Source: Macrolepiota albuminosa
Taxonomy: Eukaryota > Basidiomycota > Agaricomycetes > Agaricales > Agaricaceae
Reading direction: 5' to 3'
DNA: 64,000 nucleotides
Assembly: GCA_027475525.1 (NCBI GenBank)
Contig: JAMWFC010000032.1
Coordinates: 1,612,001 to 1,676,000, forward strand
The translations under genes and the position numbers were made by a program. The notes under the pieces were generated by a model that was given only the letters and a program-made list of their open reading frames with translations, was not told the DNA's origin and ran no database searches. Below are positions 12,478 through 23,157 of this stretch, piece by piece (the stretch's first letter is position 1; each line of letters starts with the position of its first letter).

Positions 12478-12658
12478 ACCTAGAATAACATGCAGTAAGT
12501 ATCAATCCTCAGTAGCGTGTAAACGGAACTGTATTTTGTGTACCTAGAATAACACGCAGTAAGTATCAATCTAGGTACGGGCGTTAAAAGTATGAGTCCA
12601 TGTTGTAGTAAATGTATGTTACGTACCCTCAGTAGCGTGTAAAAGGAACTGAGGGTAC
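12478..12658. repeat. Cluster of short direct and inverted repeats
   Basis: A 30-bp unit starting ACCTAGAATAACA is present at 12478 and 12542 with one substitution. The second copy is closed by an inverted 7-mer (TACCTAG...CTAGGTA, 12541-12577). A 25-bp unit, CCTCAGTAGCGTGTAAA followed by GGAACTG after one variable base, occurs at 12507 and again at 12629. The second copy is framed by a perfect 11-bp inverted repeat, GTACCCTCAGT...ACTGAGGGTAC (12623-12658). Confidence 0.75.
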
Positions 12659-13007
12659 TGTGGCCTTCGAGTCCTTGATATATGCGTATTGTGTTCCTGA
12701 CAATGGTTCGTGGTACCCTTTCATATCACCACTTCACATCATCACATTCGTGATATCCCAACATCTATGATATGCATAAGTAGTTGTCCAAAGAACATAG
12801 TAAACTGTAAGCTCACCTGCAGTCTCCATTCAATAGCTTGATGTTCATATCGAGTATATATATATATATTATGTTCTCCCCATTGTTTCTGCAAGAGTTA
12901 TACATCCCCAGTCTTAAAAGGACTGTATTGAACCTATAGTACTAAGTAAGTTATATGTCTACATGTTTTGTAAGGCTTGGTAAATGGATAATAGAAGCAA
13001 TTACGTA

Positions 13008-13033
13008 CCCTCAGTCTGGAGAAGAACTGAGGG
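13008..13033. repeat. Second CCCTCAGT hairpin
   Basis: CCCTCAGT (13008-13015) is followed ten bases later by its inverse ACTGAGGG (13026-13033). The left arm is preceded by TTACGTA, as in the hairpin at 12623 (TTACGTACCCTCAGT), so the two are diverged copies of one element about 385 bp apart with different loops. Confidence 0.7.
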
Positions 13034-13443
13034 ATTTCCTAATTATGGAAACCTACTAATAGCCAGTCCAGTGATGGCTTTGGAAAGAACTATAGTCACA
13101 GTCGACAATGATCGTGCCGAAAGAGGTAATTAAGAGAAAAAGAAAGAAAAACTCAAGTGACTGGAGAAGTGACTGAAGAAGTGACCGAGACGCCACCGCC
13201 ACAGCTGAGAGCCTACTTCATCAGTTGTCCGACGACAAAGATGCCGACCCTGAGTGTGGCCAATTTATCCTTGAATTCATATGGTCAGCGTTCACGGTGG
13301 CCACGCGTTGGACCCCAACATCCTGGCTGTCCGGTGGTGGCCTTGAGTCACGTTATGATATAACCAGGAAAGATAAGAATTACATAAAGTTCAACAGTTT
13401 CGGCGGAACTATTATCCGCACTAACTACAGAGAAACTACGGTG

Positions 13444-15222
13444 TCAAACCACTGTTGCCGACATCGTCACACTAGAATGATCTCCATTTCCTTGTCGGCC
13501 AAATTCATTCCGTGATTCACTGGGGCCTCCCACGAGTGCCCTCATGTGCACACCGTTCTGTACTCCGTATAGCCGAAGCCTCTCTTCGATCTCATGCTGA
13601 ATGGAAAAGACGAGTTCTTCCAGCTGCTGAACCCGTGTATCGACCACGATTGTCTCGTTTGTTGTGCCAGTGGCACTGTTTCTGGACGCTCGTTGTTCGG
13701 CACGCAAAATCCCTGGCAGAGGAGGTTTTCTTTGAACGTTCAATTGATCGGAATTTGAGGGATTACAATCGGGCGGAAAGGCTTCCACTGCATACGAAGT
13801 CAAAGGGATTTATTTGTGCTTGAAGAGGAAACATACCTAGTCCAGGGTTTGCGGAACGACGCCATGGCCATGTCAAGCAATTGCGTGAAAGGTGTGCTTG
13901 ATCTATCCTATCTGAGCTAATGAATATGTTACCTTTGTGACACCGGTCAGTGCTGATATTAGGATTGTGGCGTTCATTATACCTATATTAGGACTTTCTC
14001 TTGAGGACCAAAAGGCAAGCTTCTTTCTACGCATGAATAAGAGAATAACGACAACAACTCCACCAAGGACGGGCCCGATGATAGCCCCCAACGAAGTTCC
14101 TCTACCAGGTTGGTTGAGTAGCGGCATAGTGTGAGTCGGCGAAGGAATAGCTGTATGAGATGGAGATGGCTGGGATGAAGATGGCTGGGATGTAGGCGGC
14201 TGGGTACTTCCTAATCCCTGTTCTTCAGCAAGGGACACGAATGATGGCATATAGATTATGTAGTCCAAGTTAAAGGGCGCATCATCTTGACCTTGACCAA
14301 CCTTCATTTCAAGTGTATGATTAGTCGGAGAGAGACTATCAGTGGAATACCATTGATAGTTTGTTGAATTTCCAGTTGTGTGGTTTTTCGTAGTTGGTTT
14401 TCCATCCAATGTATAAGTCATGTTTATATATTGCGATGAATTGAGCAAATTGACACCAAATATGGATACTGAGGTTCCTGTGATACGTGTTAGGTAATTT
14501 ACAGATTGATGGAGTAACCACTGGAACTGTACGAACCATTGAAACGAAATGTAACGGATGCCCCCACCGAGGAAGATTGACGAGTAGCGCCTCCATATGG
14601 GTAGCGACGGTAAGGAGTGATGTCTTGGCCAGATATTTGCATGTAGATCGCAGAATTCTCCATCAGGATGGTTGCATCGTGTATCCAATTGCCGTCAAAG
14701 ATCAGAGAGGTATCGCTTTCGTCGACGATCAATGGTTTCTCCCCCAGCACACCATCAGCTCCGATTTGAGTGTACTCTCCTAACATGACAGTGACGTAGT
14801 CAATTATATAAGTTGTTTTGAGCGCATCCCAAGAAGAAGCTAACGTCAGACTATGTTGACCATCAGGGAGAATTGGAGACTGATAGATAGCATGTACAAT
14901 GTTGGTCATATTCCTGGAAAATTGGACACTAGTTTGGTTCCCTCCATCAATAGTGACAACAGCAGAGACGACTTGATCCATCTGCCCAAAAATATTGATG
15001 GAGGTCCCTTTTCATGGCTGGTGAGTCGGCGCGTTTGATAGGCTTGATTGGTTACACACCGGAAAAAGATGCAGACAGTACTGTTAGGTTTGATAGCTCC
15101 GAATCAGTGTCTAAGCTAAGTGCTGTGGCAGATCCATTGAGATAGGCTGGGTTATCAAGTCTCTTGCGGGGGACTGCGTATATTAACTGAAGCGAGTCGT
15201 CGTCCAAGACTATGGCAGTCAT
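13444..15222 (-). CDS. Single-pass receptor-like membrane protein (agaricomycete type)
   Basis: Exons 15222-15060, 15007-14537 and one starting at 14477 join in frame. The protein begins MTAIVLDDDSLQLIY without a clear signal peptide. The outer part has two beta-rich modules containing GTSINIFG and GTSVSIFG and many N-glycosylation sequons (for example NSSQYINMTY). A Ser/Thr/Pro stalk with TSQPSSSQPSPSH leads to one membrane segment (AIIGPVLGGVVVVILLF, near 14040-14090) followed by RRKK. A cytoplasmic tail with a coiled-coil-like stretch (RVQQLEELVFSIQHEIEE) follows in 13803-13444. Between 13990 and 13800 I could not find splice sites that keep frame into the tail: my best join meets a stop near 13811-13813, so there is either an unrecognised intron or a 1-bp error. 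Function is unknown; the layout suggests a surface sensor. Confidence 0.65.
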
Positions 15223-17166
15223 CAAAACGGATGCGGGTTAGTCGAAAGAAAACGAATTCTGGGAGACGGTCTTTTATACATACTACAGGTAAATGATCAT
15301 CATCTTAAAATATGCTGTATGTACGCGGATTGGAGCAAGACAATACCATGGTCCACGGAACAAAAACAAAGCAGAAAATGCCATTGGATCTCTTGGTGCA
15401 ATTGGCACCTGAGTCACGAGTACTCTCAGTTGAGTTTGCAAAGAAAGGAGTGCGTGTGAAGGATACTAATCCTTGGTTCTCGGATTTCTGCATTGAACTT
15501 GTATGGTACCATACCACGAGAAAGAGACGGCGATGATAATGTGTCAAGGACCTTGTCATGGATCAGGATCGCGGCCTGACAACACCCTGTTTCCAGGCAG
15601 ACCTTCAAGGCTTCAAGTGGGGGCGGGCACCATTCGAGGCAATAAGGCGACGTGAGACCATACTGTGTCCAAGGTCTCACGGGAATCTGTTGAGGACATA
15701 TGCTCGTACACGCCCATGCAGTGCCATGAATGTTTCCAGGCTGTACAAGGATCAAGTGTTCTATTAATCAAGTGTCAAAGATTAATGATGAAACGTATGT
15801 ATGAGTTTTTTCGGCAGCAATGCATGACATATACTCGCGTTGTGATGATCGTCGATAGTGTAGGACACAACCTCTAGAGGGAGGAGTAGTGGGCTATATC
15901 CACAGTAGTAGCGTGAAGCAAAGAATCGAACTTTTACAGGCATTGGACAGCCAGGAGAGCAGTATTTGTCTGCGGAAAAACGAGGGTATTCAAAGATATA
16001 TATGGATCGTGGACGAAACCGCAGACTTCGGGATGACAGCTGGGATATGCGCTCAGGGGCGAGTGAAAAGCAAGACTCCTCAGGAGAAACCAAGTACTAC
16101 AAAATGATATCTCGTGAGTCAGCGCCAATCAAATAGATATATCTATATATATACTTGTGTGGATTGAGATGCCCTGAGGCGCAGGTGACCGGTAGAAGGT
16201 GATGTAGCCTGCAGATTGGATGAAAGAGGTCAACATGAGACCTCTCGATGTACAGGGGTATGACATGATGATGAGATGATGCGAAGGTTCGCGATATTGA
16301 ACGGTCCGAAATGTCGAACATATCCAGACCAGGTAATTGCAGCCACAAGGAACGGAACGACTTCCAAACTCTTGGAACTGTGACACTAGATCATATTCAG
16401 CCTGTAACACTGCTTGACAAATATGGTTTGTACAAGTGAGATATCGGTTAATTATCGCTCTTAAAACTCAATTACTTGCCTATCGTTGCGGTTCCCTGAT
16501 AAATAGAAATACAGAATCATGCAAAAGATTGCGCATCTACACGAGACGAGAACGTCGTTTGAGATACCAAATCGGGATAATGATGGCTTGCAAAGAAAGG
16601 CGCCTTCTGCAACACGTGTCTGGCTGCACATCAACAAGCGCCTATTGATTGGGCAAGAGTGTAGGTGGGCAGGCACCTGATCATCTTATCTTATCTTAAT
16701 CTCTTTCACCATTATCTCTTTCACCATTGTTCACTACGTATAAAGAACCGCGAGCGCATCCATGAAATCCCCATCGTCTCACACTGCGCTCGCAGGTAGG
16801 TTCTCAATCTTACTTACATCGTCTCACACTGCGCTCGCAAATTCGTCAGATTAGACTTAGATCTCGCATCGCGTTTCGCATCCCCACCCACCGTCCCTGC
16901 TTCATTACATTCAGCTCTACATTTCACTCTCTTTCTTTTCACTCTCTACTCGTACCTAAATAGTCCCTCGTAGTTAGCTTGAGTCTCGGCCTCTCTTTCG
17001 GGGGGGGGTCGGCTCGAGAACTTCTTCAGATTCAGAAATAAAGTTTTTCCTCACACAAAACACCACGCCGACATAAATCGGAACGTATCCCTCAACCCAC
17101 ACCTACACAATTCATTGAACTCAAGCTTCGCACCACCAGGCGCCCGAATTAACATGTACCACTGCA
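15223..17166. other. Intergenic region, no gene seen
   Basis: Open frames here are short, overlap on both strands and show no recognisable motifs. A 23-bp direct repeat (CATCGTCTCACACTGCGCTC plus three bases) occurs at 16772 and 16817, next to CT-rich runs (16700-16990) and a G run near 17005. The right end is the 3' flank of the HAD-type gene on the minus strand. Confidence 0.5.
16772..16839. repeat. Short direct repeat of 23 bp
   Basis: CATCGTCTCACACTGCGCTC plus three further identical bases occurs at 16772-16794 and 16817-16839, 45 bp apart. It lies in an otherwise featureless CT-rich spacer; no function suggested. Confidence 0.85.
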
Positions 17167-19118
17167 TCACGCAACAATTCCACTAGTAACTTCGATCTTC
17201 AACTCCTCAAGCGCCTTCACGCCCTTCCGCACCCAGTACCGCATCACAGTCTTATCCTCGAACCACTGACCCGTATCGCCGATCGTTTCGAGCATCGTAG
17301 CTGCTGTGGGGAGAGACGATGAGGCGGCGGCGGCGGCGAGGGTGGCGAGGGACGGTGAAGGCGGCGCGGAGGCTGGCTCGCCGTTCGTAAGAGGCAAAGC
17401 GGAATGTTCATCCGATACCCGACGGCGTTTGGGGTCTTGTGGCGCACTAGCATCCGTTGGGGTACTCGCGCTATTCTCGTCCTCTTTCTCCCCCTCCTCC
17501 TCGACCCCCTCGTTCTCGTTCTCGTTCTCGTTCTCCTGTTTCTGTTTATCCTGGTCCTTCTCTTTCACCCCGGTTTCATTTTCATGTTTCTCCTCTTCCT
17601 CGAAACACGACTTTGCTAGTCCCCCGCTCCTCACCCACCCCGCGACGTTCCCTTCCCACTTTATTTTCTCCAGCACACCGACTATCGCGAGTAAAGTGGG
17701 GTCGTACCCGCCCAGTTCAAGATCGAGATCGTCCTCTGCGGCGAGCTCATGCTCGGTGTGTTTCTTCTTGGGGCGTTTCCGTTTTTTGTCGGCATGTTTG
17801 GATGGAGGGAGCGTAGGTGATAGCTGTGATAAGGCGGGCGATTCGGAGGGGGAGGCGTCGTCAGTGGGGTTTAGTGTGGAGATTGCAGGCTCGGAAGAAG
17901 ACGTGGGAGGCGGGATAGTGTCCGCTTGTGGTTGTGGTTGTGATGCTAGAGACGTAGCATGAGAATTCGAGATCTGTTGAGCGCGTTGTTCGCGTTGACG
18001 GCATTGAACGTCTATCTGGCGAAGAGCACTGGTGTATTCGCGGATACAGAGGTGGTTGTACGGCTGGAGATAGGCTTTGAGGGGCGAGTCGTCCATGAGG
18101 AGGGTAGTGTGTGCCGAGTGGAATTGGGCCGTCGCAGGGTCAGAAGACGACGGAGAGCATGAGGAGGAGGGTGTGATAGGGAGCTTGGACCAGGGTTTTG
18201 AGAGGTTTTTCGTCGTCTGCGTTTTTCGGTCTGCAAGGGTATTTCAATTTGGTAACTTTGAGTACAGGGAAACGGCTTACTGTAATCTCTCTCGTCAAGG
18301 CCTAAGGTATCCCTAGCCCAGACGGCGAGGAGCTCTCCCTGTAGTGATCCAAAACATTTGTTGACCATGTCCGCGACGCTGTGTGGTTGGGCGGAGCTCC
18401 AGACCATAGTGTCGAGCCATGCACGTGTGGAGGGGTGGAATAGATATTCGCGGAAAGCGCGAATGTACGGCCTGGGATGTACAACACGTAGAGGACGCGG
18501 GGCGGTGTGATCTATGTATGGATCACCTGGTATTTGCTTTGGAGAGGAGGGAGGGTAGGTGGAATGCGACGGATCGTAGGATCTAGAGTCGTGATGCAAG
18601 TGGGACTGGTAGCTCGATGCTCCATGGTAGTGGTCGTTAGCCTGGTGGTGTTGCGCAGCACGAGCATAGCGTCGGGGTTGTCGAGACTCGCGCTGACCGC
18701 GATACACCAGTGTGCCGTTCAAATCTAGTATCAGCAGCTTTCGTGCATCAGTGGGCACATTGAGACGAGAAGAGGGCTTCTTGGACTCCAGAATATATTC
18801 TGGCGAAGGCGACGTTGGTCTGCGCGGGCGTGGGGGAGGGGAAGAAGTCCATCGCGAATAGCGCGAGTGCCAGTTGTCCTCGCGAAGGGGAGAGGATGGA
18901 GGGGGGCTGTCGTAGGTATCGGTGTACGGGTCGAACGGTGGTTCAGACGAGGTGCTGCCAGATGGATCGTAGTTGTAATCGATCGCGGAGCTGGGTGTAA
19001 ACTGGTATGTGGTATATTCCACGTTGGAAACAAAAGGCAGACGCCTTGGCATGGCGACGGGGAGACCGCGGAGGTTAGTTGAGCGTCGTGCACTCACTGT
19101 CCGACGAAAAAGGAACAT
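17167..19118 (-). CDS. NIF/FCP1-like HAD-fold protein with altered catalytic motif
   Basis: Two exons (19118-18281 and 18230-17167) join in frame through KTQTTKNLSKPW, giving 633 residues from 19118 or 611 from the in-frame Met at 19052. A GTGAGT donor-like site just after the first Met leaves the true start open. A long disordered Pro/Ser/Tyr-rich lead precedes the HAD core, whose first motif reads KLLILDLNGTLVY. Then come WLDTMVWSSAQPHSVADMVN (HAD motif II region) and the motif III/IV part ending DDSPLKA and PYNHLCIREY. This order fits the NIF/FCP1-homology family of protein phosphatases (DxDGT), but the second aspartate is Asn here, so activity is doubtful. The C-terminal half is low-complexity, with Lys/Arg-rich KKRKRPKKKH, possibly a nuclear signal, and an acidic Glu/Asn run. 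Confidence 0.75.
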
Positions 19119-20343
19119 ATGTGTGTCTTCATTTGTTGCTCCCGTCTACTTTCAATCCGCTGAACATCCATCAATTTTCATTTTCCCACGGCGGTATTGA
19201 GTCACTATTTCATTGCGAACATAAATATCGTGCAATTCAAACTACTGGGAAGCTCCTCTATTGATCCTACAGAGGTGTCTTCTGAATTTTCGTTGGGGTA
19301 ATTAGGCTCCACGTCCTCCCTTGGTATATTCTACTTGGGTTCGTCAACGAGTCTCTTTAAACAAGGCCTGGTTTATATCGTAGTTCGACCCAGGAAATGT
19401 GAGATCAAAGGCTTCGTCTTTTTGATGAATCTAGTTCGCACGTAAGCGCGGTGATGAGGGCAAAGATGTCAAGTTGATGCAACACAAGCTGTTATCGTAT
19501 CGGTAAAATGGATGATCAATTTCTATAGAACTGGGAGGAGTGTACACCTCAAAGGCAATGTCTTCAACGACTCCATTTGTTATTCTCCATTTCTTGATCT
19601 GGGTTAAAACATTCTGAACCCCTCACCATCCAACACCAACATGGAATCCAATGACAAAACTGTGCTTTCCCCTTGCCATACTACTCGGCTGGTTGTCTGT
19701 GATTTATTTTCCCGAATCCTATCAAAATGCTGTTAGCCTGAGTCAAGCACCCTCCTAACCTTGGCAATGTCCCTAAATATTAGTACTTAGATGTGCTTCA
19801 ATTTCATGGTTTCACCATTCAGTGACAGATCATCAAATCTGTTGTCGGCTTGCTACATTAAGCTTAGGATCAACCGTGGCAAGTCCGGAATGGAGCTCGA
19901 CTAATATCTCAGCCTTCGATGAGGCTAAACCAGAGTGGGAGGTCAGATGGAGTACGAAGGACATACTGGGACACCATAGGAACTCAAAGAAACCCCTCCC
20001 TAGGCCGCACTACACCCTAAAGCCACAAGATCATGACACAATACTACATACAATTAAATCTCTTACGGAACAATACCCCCATAGGAGTAGGACACAAACC
20101 CCCCTAACCCCCGGCCTCTTGGCTTATTACTGTAGCTTGTCGGTGGCATAAACAGAGTATATTCTGAATATTCATTCATTCATTTCAATAGCGTTCATTG
20201 GGACAGTCCATAAGCTCATGAACGTCAGCCACAACGTCAATAGAGCCAAACACGCTAGCCTTGGTCAGTCCATTTTGCCAAGTTGTGAGTTTGCCTTTTT
20301 TGCCGTCGTCCTCGCCGTCGTCCACGCTCTTCAAGCATACAAA
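19119..20343. other. Intergenic region, no gene seen
   Basis: The left end is the promoter of the minus-strand HAD-type gene and the right end the promoter of cdc12. A 109-codon plus-strand frame at 19822-20151 has no recognisable domain and no good context, and I do not call it a gene. Confidence 0.5.
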
Positions 20344-21872
20344 ATGGCTGCCCCCCTCACTTCCTACGATGGCATTGGTATCGCCAATCTCCCCAATCAA
20401 GTAAGCGTACTATGCCTTTTCGTACAGAAACTCTCGTGACACGAAAGCACCCCAGAGGCATAAGATCGTTGCCAAACGTGGAGGTCACTTCACTATTATG
20501 GTTGTTGGTGAGCAGCTTGGTCGTTGATTCCCTTGACACGTACTCAAGTGCTCTTTTAAGGCGAGTCGGGATTGGGCAAGACGACGCTCATCAACACGCT
20601 CTTTTCCACTGAACTCTCACCCCCTAAGAACTACTCTCGCCGCCATCATAAGCAGCTCGACAAGCTGACAGAGGTGGAGATCATAAAGGCCGAGTTGGAA
20701 GAGAAACAATTCAAAGTCAAGCTAACGGTTATCGACACCCCGGGTTTTGGCGACTACGTTAACAACCGTGATTCCTGGATGCCCATCGTCGATTTTATTG
20801 ATGACCAGCATGAAGCTTACATGCGTCAGGAGCAACAGCCTCAGCGCCACGAGAAGATAGACCTGCGTGTCCACGCCTGTCTGTACTTCATCCGGCCAAC
20901 GGGTCACACGTAAGCACCTTCGTCACTTTAAATCTGACTAATGTTGAACTCTCGCGTACTCTAGGCTTAAACCCTTGGACATTGAGATTATGAAGCGCCT
21001 CGGGACGCGTGTTAATCTCATTCCCGTTATTGCTAAGGCCGATACATTGACCCAAAATGATCTGTTCCTTTTCAAGCAACGGGTATTTGTCTACATCTTT
21101 TGTTTTTCGTCCCAAAATCACTTATTCTCCTTTTTTGAAGATTCGTGAAGTGATTGGCGCGCAAGGAATCAGGGTCTACACGCCTCCCATCGACCCTGAC
21201 GATGAAAATGCAGACCATGCACGCGTCCTAATCGATGCAATGCCTTTCTCTATCATTGGTTCTACTGAAGATGTCAAAAGTCCCGATGGTCGTATCGTGA
21301 AGGGTCGTGAATACATTTGGGGTGTTGCCGAAGGTATATCTCTCCAACTCGCGTCCCTACCTTATGCTGACTTGAGCCACTCATAGTCGAGAATGAGAAT
21401 CATTGTGACTTCAAGAAGCTCCGTTCGCTCCTGATCCGCACGCACATGTTGGACTTGATTTCAACTTCTGAGGAGAACCATTACGAGAACTACCGCCAAC
21501 AGCAGATGGAGACACGTAAATTTGGCGAACCCAAGGTCAAAAAGAGCGACAATCCTAAGTTCAAGGAGGAAGAAGAGCAGCTTCGGAAGCGCTTCACTGA
21601 GCAGGTCAAGGCCGAGGAGGCAAGATTCAGACAATGGGAACAACATGTACGTGGCTCATCCTCATTGGATGTCTATGTTACTCCTCATAGCTTTCTTACG
21701 TTTATTTTACGTTTTGATTGGTTTTGACGCCATTTTCTTGCAGCTCATTGCCGAACGCGACCGTCTTAACAAGGACCTTGAGCAGGCACACGGCTACATC
21801 AAGCAGTTGGAGGCCGATCTCGACCACCTCCAAGTCAACATGTATGGTGGTCGTGGTACTAACAGACGATGA
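20344..21872 (+). CDS. cdc12: Septin Cdc12
   Basis: Seven exons join in frame: 20344-20400, 20456-20507, 20561-20909, 20965-21082, 21141-21333, 21387-21646, 21744-21872, giving 385 residues. The N-terminus [14 protein letters not shown] is the septin polybasic/alpha-0 lead. The G1 P-loop is GESGLGKT (37-44), G3 is DTPGFGD (95-101) and G4 is AKAD (about 176). The septin-unique element contains [14 protein letters not shown], and the C-terminus (about 310-385) is a heptad coiled coil starting after FRQWEQH. The pattern [16 protein letters not shown] matches Cdc12 better than Cdc3, Cdc10 or Cdc11. Septins form GTP-bound hetero-oligomeric filaments at the septum and polarity sites. All introns have GT-AG ends of 50-100 bp. 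Confidence in the septin call is near certain; the Cdc12 orthology rests on sequence resemblance from memory. Confidence 0.93.
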
Positions 21873-23157
21873 TCGTTTCCTCCTTCATTCTTCTCGTGTA
21901 TCGAACTATCTTGGACCATACCTTTCACTTCTGCAAAGTACTGCACGGTGTCATTACTCATATACCCTCTCCGCCCCTGTTCTCTTCATTTCCTGTTGTA
22001 TGTTCCTCCCTCCCGGTACTGTCTTTGCTACGGAGTGAATGGATCTTTAATGCATGAATTGATCCCGAAGTCATTGTTTTTTCTCATTGTAAAAATACAA
22101 ATGACATCGTTCCTGCTATACCCGTCCAATTTTGATTACAATCTTGTTGTCATAATATTGCACATATTAGGGTTAAAGGAATTCCGTAGCTGCAACATAA
22201 GCCTCATGACGCTCGTGCTCGCGTTACTTAGCTGATTGCATGACTCTTTCTATGTATAGAAGTCTTTGTCGTTCAACAAATGACAGTGTTTGGAAAAGTC
22301 GGGAATGTACTGCGGTCACCTCATCCTTCGTATGATCACCCTTCTATCATGTCCTCTTCCATTTCATATGGCCTAGATACCCTATCTATCTGTAAGCCTT
22401 TTGTTCAAGTTGGAAGAGATCACTTTTGCCACAGTTTCAATTGCCTCGTTGTCGTCGTGGATAGTATCGCAGAGTTCGAGTAAAATAGCTTCTACAGATC
22501 AGAAACAGTGGGAAGAGGCGCTGACGACTGATCCTTCTGAATCAGACTTAGAACATGACGCGACAATGATTGTCACCCGAGGGTTTTGTCGTTCTACTTG
22601 GAAACGCATTGGCCTTATTAGCCCGAAGTCAAACAGTCGAATCATTCTCCACTTTCCTCGGTTGTTTCTTTTTGGTGAGTCTACTTAGTAACCAGTACCG
22701 GTGTTTTCTTGTTGTCTCGATCACGGTCCATGGAGTCAGGTTTTAATGTCAGCGAATCATTAATCAGCCTTTAATGCGACTTCCAACCAAGCATAAGATG
22801 AGAGCGCAATAAGTCCTCAGGTATTCGACCTCATGTTTCAACCATGTCAGCCTCGGAAATAAAAAGGTCCTTGATTATGAATTTCGGGCATTGACTGCTC
22901 CTTGATACACTTCCATCTGAATACGTATAATCATTCCCATCAGCTCTGTTCGAAGTTTCATTAGTACCCGAACATTCTCAACCATGTTTCCTTATCGATT
23001 GACTATGTCACCAGAACTGGTATCTCACGAATTTATGGCTCAACAACACGACGTTTAAAGATAGATTCTATGTTGCTAAAATTCGTCAACCGTACAAATA
23101 ACATGAATTAGATCGTCTTATAGTGTCATTATGTGCCAAGTAACGCAAGAGGCAACC
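21873..23157. other. Intergenic region, no firm gene
   Basis: The left part is the cdc12 3' flank and the right part the 3' flank of the sugar transporter. Plus-strand frames at 22280-22688 show no domain. The opposite strand at about 22400-22495 reads an amphipathic helix-like peptide (ELCDTIHDDNEAIETVAKV) that faintly recalls VHS-type helices, but no flanking exons support a gene. Confidence 0.45.

Larger units (their letters stand above)
11636..13443. other. Repeat-rich intergenic region upstream of the NLR gene
   Basis: No gene is evident. The stretch contains the NLR promoter on its left side, a TATA-like box with downstream AATAAA signals at 12029-12200 that could be a solo LTR, a short GT run near 12219-12233, short repeated units and hairpins at 12478-13033, and an AT run near 12857-12869. 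Open frames at 13157-13515 on the plus strand are the antisense of the receptor-like gene's 3' end. Confidence 0.5.

Noticed and set aside
17306..17962. 218-codon plus-strand frame opposite the HAD-type gene
   Set aside because: Ser/Phe-rich shadow of the low-complexity Glu/Lys coding strand; the minus-strand gene has splice joins and domains.
19822..20151. 109-codon plus-strand frame upstream of cdc12
   Set aside because: No domain, odd composition, no promoter or splice support.
22400..22495. VHS-like helix (ELCDTIHDDNEAIETVAKV) on the minus strand
   Set aside because: No neighbouring exons keep frame with it and no other VHS block is found, so chance resemblance is more likely.
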